Part shown: positions 25,780-34,119 of the stretch, piece by piece
Layout of the letters: each line of letters starts with the position of its first letter
Position numbering within the stretch: position 1 is the first letter of the stretch
Assembly: GCF_000385335.1 (NCBI RefSeq)
Contig: NZ_ARWA01000001.1
Coordinates: forward strand, 3,054,001-3,118,000
Direction: 5' to 3'
Source: Methyloferula stellata AR4
GTDB taxonomy: Bacteria; Pseudomonadota; Alphaproteobacteria; Rhizobiales; Beijerinckiaceae
DNA: 64,000 nucleotides
Notes under the pieces: generated by a model
Database searches by the model: none
What the model saw: the letters and a program-made list of their open reading frames with translations, nothing else
What the model was told of the DNA's origin: nothing
Translations under genes and position numbers: made by a program

Positions 25780-26277
25780 ATGAAGAAGCAAATCGTCATC
25801 GTGCTTTCGAGCCTGGCACTCACGTGTGCCGCTAGCATCAATGGCGCATTCGCCGAAACGGGCGATGCCAAGCCGCCCCAACCCAAGGCCGCGCAATCGG
25901 ACCAGACGGGCCCCACGGACAATCAGATCGCAAACGACGTCGACGCCAGGATCGCCTGGCTCAAGGCGGAACTGCGGCTCACGCCGGATCAGGAAAAGAA
26001 TTGGCCCAGCCTTCAGACTGCGCTTCACGATTATGGTATCGGTCAACTCAAGACGCTCGTGGCCGGCCGGAGCGCCTATGAGAACCGTCGCGATCGCGAA
26101 GATCGTCCGAACGACCTCGCCATGATGCGCGACGAGGCGACGAGGCTCACCTTACGCGCCGTATCTCTGCAAAGACTGGCCGATGCGGCCGAACCGCTCT
26201 ACGGCAATCTCGACAATCACCAGAAGCATCGGTTGATTCAATTCATGAAAACCGAATTCGAAATCGACCGCCATTAG
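25780..26277 (+). CDS. Periplasmic LTXXQ/Spy-like protein
   Basis: A 165-residue secreted protein with signal peptide residues 1-26 (ends GAFA). The helical core has ELRLTPDQEKNWPSLQ, the LTxxQ motif of Spy/CpxP-like proteins, and LQRLADAAEPLYGNLDNHQK. Such proteins act as envelope stress chaperones or metal-responsive factors. ATG 25780 is chosen because the signal peptide begins there. The next gene starts one base after its stop. Confidence 0.8.
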   Translation: MKKQIVIVLSSLALTCAASINGAFAETGDAKPPQPKAAQSDQTGPTDNQIANDVDARIAWLKAELRLTPDQEKNWPSLQTALHDYGIGQLKTLVAGRSAYENRRDREDRPNDLAMMRDEATRLTLRAVSLQRLADAAEPLYGNLDNHQKHRLIQFMKTEFEIDRH

Positions 26278-26278
26278 A

Positions 26279-26803
26279 ATGGACGAGGAGCGCACGCGTT
26301 ATACGTGTAAACTCAGAATTGGACCATCAGTGACATCAGTCTTTCCACCCCTTGACCCGGAATATGATGCATTCCTCTATGCCGTGGTCTGCGATGAAAA
26401 AAACGGGATGCAGCTCACGATCGCCTCGGCGATTGCACGCTCGGGAGCCGATCCCTGGAAGGAAGCGGCCCGCATTTCGAAACTGCCAAAGGATGTTGCC
26501 ATCCAGGTTCTGACGCGCCTGATGCCAGATCAGACAGGCGATTCAGATCAGATGGCGAATGACGCTCGAGTCATGGCAGACCGGCTTTTCTCATTGCTGC
26601 CGAAGCGCAAATATGCTCCCGTGGTCAATACAATCAGTCTGCCGCGCAGTCTGCCCCGCACGAAGAGCACGGCAGCTCTTCTTGTCCTTGCATTTTGCGC
26701 CGCCGTTTTGATCGCATATTTATTCGCAATCGCCTTGCCTTCGGGACATCGTGCCAGCCCGGGAAACCCTGCACCAGCGGAACGCTCCACGACGTCCGAC
26801 TAA
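26279..26803 (+). CDS. Conserved hypothetical protein with C-terminal membrane anchor
   Basis: A 174-residue protein. The segment PPLDPEYDAFLYAVVCDEKNG and the following WKEAARISKLPKD are a conserved short-protein pattern I recognise from Bradyrhizobium and Methylobacterium relatives. A C-terminal TM helix (TAALLVLAFCAAVLIAYLFAI) follows. It starts one base after the LTXXQ gene and probably shares its transcript. Homologues start near the VFPPLDPEYDA segment, so the true start could lie about 20 codons downstream. Function unknown. Confidence 0.65.
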   Translation: MDEERTRYTCKLRIGPSVTSVFPPLDPEYDAFLYAVVCDEKNGMQLTIASAIARSGADPWKEAARISKLPKDVAIQVLTRLMPDQTGDSDQMANDARVMADRLFSLLPKRKYAPVVNTISLPRSLPRTKSTAALLVLAFCAAVLIAYLFAIALPSGHRASPGNPAPAERSTTSD

Positions 26804-26850
26804 TAATAGGTTGTAAAAGCAGAACGCGTGCAGACGCGGGAAAGGCCATC

Positions 26851-27120
26851 ATGTCCGGTGAAAGTCTCCTCATCATTCTCCTTGTCGGAGCGATCGCCGG
26901 ATGGCTGGCCGGCCTCATCGTCCGGGGCTATGGCTTTGGACTGATCCCCGATATTTGCGTCGGCATTATCGGAGCCCTGATCGGCAGCTGGCTCCTGCCC
27001 CGGGTCGGAGTTCATCTGGGCGCCGGAATCATCGATCAAATCATCGTTGCGACGATCGGCGCCGTCGTGCTTTTGATCATACTTGGCCTCTTCCATCGCC
27101 GCAGAGGATGGTGGCGCTGA
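26851..27120 (+). CDS. GlsB/YeaQ/YmgE-family stress response membrane protein
   Basis: An 89-residue protein with three hydrophobic segments and the family's Gly-rich repeats: VGAIAGWLAGLIVRGYGFG, IVGALIGSW-like IIGALIGSWLLPRVG, and ATIGAVVLLIILGLF. ATG 26851 begins the family-typical start (SGESLLIILL). It is thought to be a transglycosylase-associated or general stress protein of the inner membrane. Confidence 0.85.
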   Translation: MSGESLLIILLVGAIAGWLAGLIVRGYGFGLIPDICVGIIGALIGSWLLPRVGVHLGAGIIDQIIVATIGAVVLLIILGLFHRRRGWWR

Positions 27121-27527
27121 TCCATCGATGCGGCGGCGATTGGACGCTCTCGCGCTGTGGCTCGGACTTTCCTATTTCGCTGATCCAGAAGAAAGCTCCC
27201 GCCGGTGCGAGTCCACCACCTCGCGCCAGCGACGCCCATGCTCAAGCGACGCCCATGCTCATGTGTCGGACAAAGTGTTGTTCCTTTGCAACGCCTGACA
27301 AAAAAAGCACTGCGCGCGCCTGCGGCTCATGCGTGAACCGACCGCGTCCGATCACACTATCGTTTCGAACCGGCCCCTCGGCTAGACTCTTAAAACGGCT
27401 CATGCTTTGAGATTGGAAGCGGACTGAATCACGCCGCTACGCAATGCGGCCTTGCCCAGCAACGGCCTTATTCGGTGCTTATAGCGACCTTCGGACGAGA
27501 CCAACAAAGACTAAGGAGATCATCAGC
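27121..27527. other. Gene-free stretch
   Basis: The 407 bases precede the secreted protein at 27528. The only clear signal is an AAGGAG ribosome site at 27512-27517. Open frames have no plausible start or product, and no repeat or promoter stood out. Confidence 0.4.
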
Positions 27528-27923
27528 ATGCAGACGAAGACAACAAAGCTGGCGCTAATCGCCATGATACCGGCGGTTCTCGCAACGGCACTCACTCTGC
27601 CGGCTGAGGCGAGAGCCTATCACCACCATCATCACCACCACTATGGCTACCATTCTCTGACCGTGAGACGGGCAGCTCCCGTGCCGGTCGCGGTGGCTCC
27701 CGATCCGTTCCATGGCCCCGGCGTGATCGTGACGGCGCCTGTCGCCATCGCCGCGACCCTTGTCAGCCTGCCCTTCCGCGCGGTGGGTTCTATCTTTCCG
27801 GCGACCGGCAATACGCCTTTGGTCATCATCGGCGCTCCGGCCCATTTCGCCGGGCAGGTCGCGCAATTCCCGTTCTACGTCGTCGGCAATGCCTTCGGCG
27901 CGCCGCCCCAGATTTCCTACTGA
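27528..27923 (+). CDS. Secreted hypothetical protein with His run
   Basis: A 131-residue protein starting at ATG 27528 after AAGGAG. The signal peptide ends EARA and is followed at once by YHHHHHHHYGYH, giving the mature protein an N-terminal seven-His run. The rest (VIVTAPVAIAATLVSLPFRA, GQVAQFPFYVVGNAFGAPPQ) has hydrophobic stretches and may associate with the membrane. Metal binding is plausible but unproven. A strong terminator follows. Confidence 0.7.
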   Translation: MQTKTTKLALIAMIPAVLATALTLPAEARAYHHHHHHHYGYHSLTVRRAAPVPVAVAPDPFHGPGVIVTAPVAIAATLVSLPFRAVGSIFPATGNTPLVIIGAPAHFAGQVAQFPFYVVGNAFGAPPQISY

Positions 27924-27955
27924 TTGCTAGCAGGCATCAGCGAGCCATTACATTG

Positions 27956-27980
27956 ACCTGAGCCTACGGGCTCAGGTTTT
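27956..27980 (+). terminator. Rho-independent terminator with TACG tetraloop
   Basis: Perfect 9-bp stem ACCTGAGCC (27956-27964) and GGCTCAGGT (27969-27977), a TACG (UNCG-type) tetraloop, then TTTT. It ends the gene at 27528-27923 and overlaps the 3' end of the convergent gene at 27972. Confidence 0.85.
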
Positions 27981-28217
27981 CAGCTTTTGGTCCTGCGCCG
28001 TGACCTGGTTCCGGCGCTGGCAGACGATCTTCATATATTCCTCGCCCGCGCGTGGTGTGATCGCCGTGGCGGCCACGGTCGTTTCGCCCATAAAGCCGCA
28101 CGCCATTTCATTCGCGACCTTCGGACCTTGGATCACATCGACAGCCGTGTCCGGCTGGCATGCGGCGTGATCGACCGCCATCGAACAGATGAGGATCACG
28201 ATCGTGAAAGGCGTCAT
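27972..28217 (-). CDS. Conserved hypothetical small protein
   Basis: An 81-residue protein from ATG 28217 (TPFTIVILICSM) with an N-terminal hydrophobic segment and four spaced Cys (ICSM, HAACQP, EMACGF, IVCQ). Short proteins with this layout are common in Rhizobiales, and no function is known. It may be exported or membrane-anchored. Confidence 0.6.
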   Translation of the reverse strand: MTPFTIVILICSMAVDHAACQPDTAVDVIQGPKVANEMACGFMGETTVAATAITPRAGEEYMKIVCQRRNQVTAQDQKLKT

Positions 28218-28489
28218 AGTCTTCTCCTCATGAAGCGCGTGCGCCCGCCTGAGCGCAACAATCGCAATCATGAGTGGTACGGCGGCGCCAGAACGTTCAA
28301 AGGTGCGTGCTTATAAGATTGGCTCAAGCGGCAGCGGAGCTGATCGCAGCAATTGACTCGCGCAGGCCGCTCCACCTAACTTAGTTGCGTTGCCTGGCGC
28401 GAGGATGCGACCACCAAGGCCGAGCAAAGTTGTCTGGCTCAGCTCGGCTACGCACAAGGGCCGACAGCGGCGCAGTAGTTCCTCGCAAC

Positions 28490-29995
28490 TCACATCGTCG
28501 GCATAACGAATTCGGCACCCTTGCGGATGCCAGTCGGCCAGCGCGCGGTCACCGTCTTCAGCCTTGTGTAAAAGCGCACACCTTCGGCACCGTGCATGTG
28601 ATGATCGCCGAAGAGCGACCGCTTCCAGCCGCCGAATGAATGAAACGCCATAGGTACCGGGATCGGCACATTGATGCCGACCATGCCGGCCTCCACGCGA
28701 TGCGCGAAGTCGCGCGCCGCATCGCCGTCGCGGGTGAAGATGGCGGTTCCATTGCCATATTCATGCGCGTTGACGAGATCCAGCGCCGACTCGAAATCGG
28801 GCGCACGGACGACCGACAAGACCGGCCCAAAAATCTCTTCCTTGTAGATCGTCATGTCCGGTTTCACATCGTCGAACAGGCAGCCGCCCAGGAAGAAACC
28901 GTTCTCATAGCCTTGCGGCCCTTTGAAGCCGCGGCCGTCGACGACGAGTTTCGCGCCTTGCGCGACACCTGCGTCCACATAGGCGCGGACCTTGTCGAGA
29001 TGAGTCTTGGTGACGAGCGGCCCCATTTCAGACGTGGGATCAATGCCGGCGCCAATGTGCAGCGCCTGAACCACCGGGGTCAGCCTTTCGACCAGCGCAT
29101 CGCCGATCTTGCCGACCGCGACCGCGACGGAAATCGCCATGCAGCGTTCGCCCGCCGATCCATAGGCCGCGCCCATTAACGCATCGGTGACCTGGTTCAA
29201 GTCCGCGTCCGGCATCACGACCATATGGTTCTTGGCGCCGCCAAGCGCCTGCACGCGTTTTCCATGCGCGGTACCGGTCGCATAAATATATTCGGCGATC
29301 GGAGTCGAGCCGACGAAGCTGATCGCCGCGACGTCTGGATGCCGCAACAGCGTATCGACGGCAAGCTTGTCGCCTTGCACGACGTTGAACACGCCGTCGG
29401 GCAAGCCAGCTTCTTTCAGAAGATCTGCCATGAACAGGCTAGCGGAGGGATCGCGTTCGGACGGTTTCAGGATGAAGCAATTGCCGCAGGCGAGCGCCAC
29501 CGGAAACATCCACAAAGGCACCATGGCCGGAAAGTTGAAGGGCGTGATGCCGACGGTGACGCCGAGCGGCTGACGCACCGACCAGCTATCGACGCCGCCG
29601 CCTACATCCTCGGTCATGTCGCCTTTCAGAAGATAGGGAATCCCGCAGGCGAATTCGATCACTTCAATGCCGCGCGTGATCTCCCCGGCAGCGTCGCTCA
29701 ACACTTTGCCATGCTCGGCCGTGATGATGGCGGCAAGGTCCGGCGCGCGGCGTTCCATCAGCTCCTTGAACTTGAACATCACGCGCGCGCGGCGAAGCGG
29801 TGTGGTCGCGGCCCAACCGGGAGCCGCCGCTTTCGCCGCGGCCACGGCTTGCTCGATATCGGCTTCGCTCGCCAGAACGACACGCCGCGCGATTTCGCCC
29901 GTCGCCGGATTATAGATATCGCCATAGCGCGCGTCGGCAGTAGCGCCATTGGCGCGCTGGCCCTTGATGTAATGGCTGATGGCATCGGCCTGCAT
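28490..29995 (-). CDS. mmsA: CoA-acylating methylmalonate-semialdehyde dehydrogenase (MmsA type)
   Basis: Cytoplasmic aldehyde dehydrogenase of 501 residues converting (methyl)malonate semialdehyde plus CoA and NAD to propionyl- or acetyl-CoA. Catalytic C285 lies in GSAGERCMA, and LGGAKNH at 251-257 lacks the usual general-base Glu, as in MMSDH. It also has [15 protein letters not shown], typical of the family. ATG 29995 has AGGAG 7 bases upstream. It is last in the run from the molybdenum hydroxylase genes. A valine-pathway relative, an enoyl-CoA hydratase-type protein, is at 57.4 kb. Here it may serve whatever compound the upstream transporter imports. Confidence 0.9.
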   Translation of the reverse strand: MQADAISHYIKGQRANGATADARYGDIYNPATGEIARRVVLASEADIEQAVAAAKAAAPGWAATTPLRRARVMFKFKELMERRAPDLAAIITAEHGKVLSDAAGEITRGIEVIEFACGIPYLLKGDMTEDVGGGVDSWSVRQPLGVTVGITPFNFPAMVPLWMFPVALACGNCFILKPSERDPSASLFMADLLKEAGLPDGVFNVVQGDKLAVDTLLRHPDVAAISFVGSTPIAEYIYATGTAHGKRVQALGGAKNHMVVMPDADLNQVTDALMGAAYGSAGERCMAISVAVAVGKIGDALVERLTPVVQALHIGAGIDPTSEMGPLVTKTHLDKVRAYVDAGVAQGAKLVVDGRGFKGPQGYENGFFLGGCLFDDVKPDMTIYKEEIFGPVLSVVRAPDFESALDLVNAHEYGNGTAIFTRDGDAARDFAHRVEAGMVGINVPIPVPMAFHSFGGWKRSLFGDHHMHGAEGVRFYTRLKTVTARWPTGIRKGAEFVMPTM

Positions 29996-30034
29996 ATCGA
30001 TCTCCTGTCGCATCGCGTCCCGATGCGTTCCTGT

Positions 30035-30694
30035 TTAGTGGTAAAGCCGCCAGGCCAATGCGGCCGCGGCAAGCCATCCGGAGATGGCGGCGAAAGTCAT
30101 CCCAAAAATTGTCCAAGGCGTCTTCGTAACGATTTTGAGTTCCCCGAATTCGACCTTGATGGTTTGCGGAAAAGCCGCAGCCGGTTGTGACGGCTGCGGC
30201 AATGCGATGGGTGCGTCCGGTGCGATGGACGCGGGGTCCGTCTTTGCGATGCCGCCCGAGAGATGGGCCGCGATGGCGGTAAAGAATTCATCGGCCGTCT
30301 TACGCGCGGTGCCTTCGAGCATGCGGCTGCCGACGCTCGCAAGCTTCCCGCCGATGTCGGCTTTGGCCGTATAGGTCAGGAGCGTCACATCTTGCGCCTG
30401 ATCGGCGAGCGCGACGCGGGCGCTGCCCTTGGCAAAGCCCGCGACCCCGCCCTGACCCGTTCCTGTGATCGTATAGGCACGTCCCGGATCGATGTCGGAG
30501 AGCTCGACGGTTCCGGAGAAAGACGCAGACACGGGCCCGATCTTCGACACCACGCGCGCGGTGAATGCATTGTCCGCAGTCTTGGTCAGCTCCTTACATC
30601 CGGGGATGCAGGCGCGCAACGCGTCCGGATCGTTCAACGCAGCCCAGACGAGTTGACGTGGCGCGCTGATCTCGTGGCGTCCTTCAAGCTCCAT
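30035..30694 (-). CDS. CoxG-like SRPBCC protein with C-terminal membrane anchor
   Basis: A 219-residue protein: CoxG/SRPBCC domain (1-150; GRHEISAPRQLVWAALNDPDA, then ACIPGCKELT), a Pro/Ala linker, and a C-terminal TM helix (WTIFGMTFAAISGWLAAAALAW). CoxG anchors aerobic CO dehydrogenase to the inner membrane in Oligotropha; by analogy it could dock the hydroxylase coded upstream. ATG 30694 overlaps the end of the upstream ATPase gene by 11 bases, so it is translationally coupled to the transporter. Confidence 0.85.
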   Translation of the reverse strand: MELEGRHEISAPRQLVWAALNDPDALRACIPGCKELTKTADNAFTARVVSKIGPVSASFSGTVELSDIDPGRAYTITGTGQGGVAGFAKGSARVALADQAQDVTLLTYTAKADIGGKLASVGSRMLEGTARKTADEFFTAIAAHLSGGIAKTDPASIAPDAPIALPQPSQPAAAFPQTIKVEFGELKIVTKTPWTIFGMTFAAISGWLAAAALAWRLYH

Positions 30695-31427
30695 CGTGGC
30701 TTTCCGTGATGAGACCGCAATAGCGCTCGCGAATGTCCGCGTCGGCGAGGAGTTCGGCACTGGCGCCTTCATGAACAAGTCTGCCCTGGTCGAGGATATA
30801 AGCGCGATCGGAAATCTCGAGCGCGAGTTCGACATTTTGCTCGATGAGAAGCAGGCTCGTCCCGCTGCGTTTGAGCTCAAGAAAAAGCTCGGCCATCTCA
30901 TCGACCAGAGCCGGCATGATCCCTTCCGACGGTTCGTCGAGCAGGATCATCGTCGGCTGCGACAGCATCGCGCGCGCGATGGCGAGCATCTGCTGTTCGC
31001 CGCCCGACATAGTGACAGCCTCCTGGTTCAGCCTCTCGCCGAGACGCGGAAAGCGCATCGCCACAGCATTGATAGCTTCCGCCTCACCGGCCATGCCGCG
31101 ACGAGCGGCGAGAAGGCCGAGCATCAGGTTTTCGCGCACCGTGAGACCCGGCACGATACGCCTTTCCTCCGGCACATAGCCGAGCCCAAGGCCAAAGCGC
31201 TCGTAGGTCTGCCGTGCCATAAGATCGATCCCATCGAACAAGATGGTGCCGGATCGCTTGGCGATAAGGCCCATGATGGTGCGCACCGTCGTCGTCTTGC
31301 CAGCGCCGTTGCGCCCGACGAGCGCGACGATCTCGCCGCGTCCGACATCAAGGCTGACGCCTTGCAGGACATGCGCGGCGCCATACCAGGCGTTGAGGTC
31401 GCGAACCTGAAGCAAGGGCTCAGCCAC
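30684..31427 (-). CDS. livF: ABC transporter ATPase, LivF type
   Basis: Cytoplasmic ATPase of 247 residues for a branched-chain-amino-acid-type (HAAT) importer. It has Walker A GRNGAGKTT, signature MSGGEQQ, Walker B MILLDEPSEG and the LivF-typical YVPEERRI. GTG 31427 overlaps the livG stop by 8 bases; a longer in-frame start would run into livG. The true substrate may be an amide, heterocycle or carboxylate, given the neighbouring hydroxylase genes. Confidence 0.92.
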   Translation of the reverse strand: MAEPLLQVRDLNAWYGAAHVLQGVSLDVGRGEIVALVGRNGAGKTTTVRTIMGLIAKRSGTILFDGIDLMARQTYERFGLGLGYVPEERRIVPGLTVRENLMLGLLAARRGMAGEAEAINAVAMRFPRLGERLNQEAVTMSGGEQQMLAIARAMLSQPTMILLDEPSEGIMPALVDEMAELFLELKRSGTSLLLIEQNVELALEISDRAYILDQGRLVHEGASAELLADADIRERYCGLITESHDGA

Positions 31428-32187
31428 GCCCGGATCTCCCTTCGCCGAGATAGACGCGGCGCACAGAAGCGTCGGCCCGAATCTCGTCCGGCGTGCCGGA
31501 GGCGAGAAGCTTGCCTTGATGCAAAACCACAATCCGGTCGGCAAGACCCATGACCATCTTCATCTTATGTTCGACGAGAAGCACGGTACGCTCCGCGGCA
31601 AGCCGTCCGATGAGTGCCATCATTTCCTTGGTTTCTTCCGGGCTCATGCCCGCCGTCGGCTCGTCGAGTAATAGCAGCTTCGGCCGGCTCGCGAGCGCCA
31701 CCGCGATTTCGAGTGCCCGCTGTTCGCCATGCGCGAGAGAGGCCGCCAAGCGCTTGCGGCGCGATGTAAGACCGACTTGTGCGAGCGCTGCGTCGGCCTC
31801 GTCGGCAAGCCCCGTATAATGCGTGCGATCCCGCCATAGGCTGCGGCGCGCAGGTGCATGCATCGCCTGACAGGCGAGTCGGACGTTTTCATGCACGGTC
31901 AATTGCGGGAACAGATTGGTGATCTGATAGGAGCGCGCGATGCCCATCCGCGCGAAACGATGTTGCGGCTCGCCCGCGACATCGGCACCCTCGAAACGAA
32001 TATGGCCCTTGCTCGGCGCCACCGCGCCCGACAGCAATGAGAAAAAGGTGCTCTTGCCCGCGCCGTTCGGGCCGATGATCGCGGTGAGACGCCCGCGCTC
32101 GAACGCGACATTGACATCGTCGAGCGCGGTGAATCCGCCGAAGCGTTTGCCTATGCCCTCAGCGGCAAGAACCGGCGCGCTATTCAT
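31420..32187 (-). CDS. livG: ABC transporter ATPase, LivG type
   Basis: ATPase of 255 residues: Walker A GPNGAGKST, RSYQITNLFPQLTVHENV typical of LivG, a variant signature SLAHGEQRALEIAVAL, and Walker B LLLLDEPTAGMSPEE. ATG 32187 overlaps the livM stop by 8 bases. It pairs with LivF to power the importer. The chain of short overlaps from livH to the CoxG-like gene shows one polycistronic unit. Confidence 0.92.
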   Translation of the reverse strand: MNSAPVLAAEGIGKRFGGFTALDDVNVAFERGRLTAIIGPNGAGKSTFFSLLSGAVAPSKGHIRFEGADVAGEPQHRFARMGIARSYQITNLFPQLTVHENVRLACQAMHAPARRSLWRDRTHYTGLADEADAALAQVGLTSRRKRLAASLAHGEQRALEIAVALASRPKLLLLDEPTAGMSPEETKEMMALIGRLAAERTVLLVEHKMKMVMGLADRIVVLHQGKLLASGTPDEIRADASVRRVYLGEGRSGRG

Positions 32188-33244
32188 GTGGCCGCCCTTT
32201 GCGCCACGAGACCAAGGTTCCCCAGACGCCCTGCGGCAGGAACAAGACGGCGAGAATGAAAACCATGCCCGCGAAGAGCTGCCAATGCGTCGTCCAAAGC
32301 GAAAGGACATCTTCGATCAGCAGAAAGATCGCGGCGCCGACGAAAGGCCCCAAAAATGTCCCCGCCCCGCCGAGCAGCACCATGATCACGGCAAGGCCGG
32401 AGGTCTGATAGGAGAGCGAGTCGATTGGCACGATCGACAGATGCAGCGCATTGAGCGCGCCGGCCAGTCCGCAAATTGCCCCAGACAGCGCGAAGGCGAC
32501 AAGCTTGATCCGTTTCACGTCATAGCCGCAGGCGGCAGCGCGTCCCTCGTTTTCGCGGATCGCCTCTATGGCTGCGCCAAAAGGTGCATTCAAAAGCCGC
32601 GAGACCGCCCAAAGCGCCGCGACAACGAAGATAAGGATGACGTAATATTTGACCGTGGGCTCGAGAAAGTTCAGCGCCAGCGGACCGATGTGCAGCGTCG
32701 AGACCGTGAGGCCGCGCAAGCCGTTCTCGCCGCCGGTCCAGTCCGTCGCCTGCAAGGCAACGTAATAGATCAGCTGCGCGAGGGCCAAAGTGACCATGCT
32801 GAAATAGATCCCGCGCGAGCGGATCGACAGCGCGCCGATCAATAGAGCGAGCACGCTTGCAACGGCGATGCCGATCGCGATCGCGCCGAACCAGCCAATC
32901 CCGAATCGCGCGAGTGCGATGCCGGTGCCATAGGCACCCGCGCCGAAGAAAGCCGCGTGCCCGAAGGACAGCATGCCCGTGAAACCGAAGAGCAGGTTGA
33001 AGCCGGTCGCGTAGAGCCCGAAGATCAGAATATTGACGGCAAGCGCCTGCGACGGAACGATCCACGGAAGCGCTGCGAGGCCGATAGCCAAGAGCGGCAC
33101 GCGCCAGCGCTGCGCGAGCATGGGCCAATCGATGCGGGTGGGCGCGATCTGAACGGGGGCCAGAGCGGGATGAGGAAAACTGTGCAACGGTTTTCCGCCC
33201 GCATCCCGCTCTAAGTTACCGAGATGATCTATGTCGCGGATCAT
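32180..33244 (-). CDS. livM: ABC transporter permease, LivM type, with repeat-derived N-terminal segment
   Basis: Inner-membrane permease of 354 residues if started at ATG 33244, which overlaps the livH stop by 4 bases. The LivM core begins about residue 42 (LAQRWRVPLLAIGLAALPW) and has FGFTGMLSFGHAAFFGAGAY and YDVKRIKLVAFALSG. Residues of about 11-28 (LERDAGGKPLHSFPHPAL) are encoded by a palindromic repeat element at 33162-33212. An alternative start at 33121 would exclude it and leave a 120-base spacer. The ATGA coupling used throughout the operon favours the longer form. Confidence 0.85.
   Translation of the reverse strand: MIRDIDHLGNLERDAGGKPLHSFPHPALAPVQIAPTRIDWPMLAQRWRVPLLAIGLAALPWIVPSQALAVNILIFGLYATGFNLLFGFTGMLSFGHAAFFGAGAYGTGIALARFGIGWFGAIAIGIAVASVLALLIGALSIRSRGIYFSMVTLALAQLIYYVALQATDWTGGENGLRGLTVSTLHIGPLALNFLEPTVKYYVILIFVVAALWAVSRLLNAPFGAAIEAIRENEGRAAACGYDVKRIKLVAFALSGAICGLAGALNALHLSIVPIDSLSYQTSGLAVIMVLLGGAGTFLGPFVGAAIFLLIEDVLSLWTTHWQLFAGMVFILAVLFLPQGVWGTLVSWRKGRPHE
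33162..33212. repeat. Palindromic repeat, diverged copy, inside livM 5' region
   Basis: Ends AGAGCGGGATG (33162-33172) and CATCCCGCTCT (33202-33212) form a perfect 11-bp inverted repeat. The interior resembles the copies at 42244 and 48732 (CGGTTTT-CGCCCG core) but has several changes. It lacks the second palindromic module carried by those copies. Confidence 0.8.
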
Positions 33245-34119
33245 TTCACGAGCACTCCGCGGCCGAACAATCCATAGGGCCGGACGAGCAGCACCAGAGC
33301 CATCAGCGCGAACATGGATATGGTCGACATTTCCGGCATCCAAAGCGCGGTGAGGCTGACGACGATGCCGACCAGCATGCCGGCGATCGCGCCACCAAGC
33401 AGCGAACCCATGCCGCCGATGACGGTCACGACAAAGGCCTCGATGAGAACCACGACGCCCATTTCCGGATTGACCGTGCGCATCGGCGCCGCAAGCAGTC
33501 CGGCTAGAGCGGCAAGCCCGGTGCCGAGACCGAAGACGAGCAGAAAGACGCGCCGGACATTGATGCCGAGCACAGCGACGATCTCAGGATCGCGTGAGGC
33601 CGCGCGGATGATGAGGCCATAGCGCGTTCGCTCGAGCAGCAGCCAGAGGCAGAGCATCAGCAAAGCCGTCATACCGATGACGAAGATCCGATACGCCGGA
33701 AAATAGCCGACGCCCTCTATATCGATGCCGCCGGACAGAAGAGATGGCGTCTCGAACGGCATCCCATCCGAGCCGAAGAGAATGCGGATGACTTCGACCA
33801 GGACATAGCCAAGACCGAAGGTCAGCAGCAAAGGATAATCGGGGCCGCGTCCGTAAAGCGGCCGCACGAGAAAACGTTCGACCGCAAGCCCCATGGCGCC
33901 GACGAGCAGCGGGACGGCGGCGAGCGCGATCCAGAAATTGCCGGTGAGCGCCAGGACGAAGACGCCCGCATAGGCGCCCACCATAAAGAAGGCGCCATGC
34001 GCGAAATTGACGACGCCGAGCATGCCGAAGATCACCGAGAGGCCGGTCGACAGCAGCACGAAGACGGCGCCGAGCGCGACGCCGGTAAAGAGCTGCGCGA
34101 TGATGAGATCGAAGCTCAT
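33241..34119 (-). CDS. livH: ABC transporter permease, LivH type
   Basis: Inner-membrane permease of 292 residues. It has the LivH marks GLSVIFGMLGVVNFAHGAFFMVGAY and GINVRRVFLLVFGLGTGLAALAG with the C-terminal PYGLFGRGVL. ATG 34119 overlaps the binding-protein stop (ATGA). Unrelated upstream in-frame codons belong to the binding-protein gene. Confidence 0.92.
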   Translation of the reverse strand: MSFDLIIAQLFTGVALGAVFVLLSTGLSVIFGMLGVVNFAHGAFFMVGAYAGVFVLALTGNFWIALAAVPLLVGAMGLAVERFLVRPLYGRGPDYPLLLTFGLGYVLVEVIRILFGSDGMPFETPSLLSGGIDIEGVGYFPAYRIFVIGMTALLMLCLWLLLERTRYGLIIRAASRDPEIVAVLGINVRRVFLLVFGLGTGLAALAGLLAAPMRTVNPEMGVVVLIEAFVVTVIGGMGSLLGGAIAGMLVGIVVSLTALWMPEMSTISMFALMALVLLVRPYGLFGRGVLVK

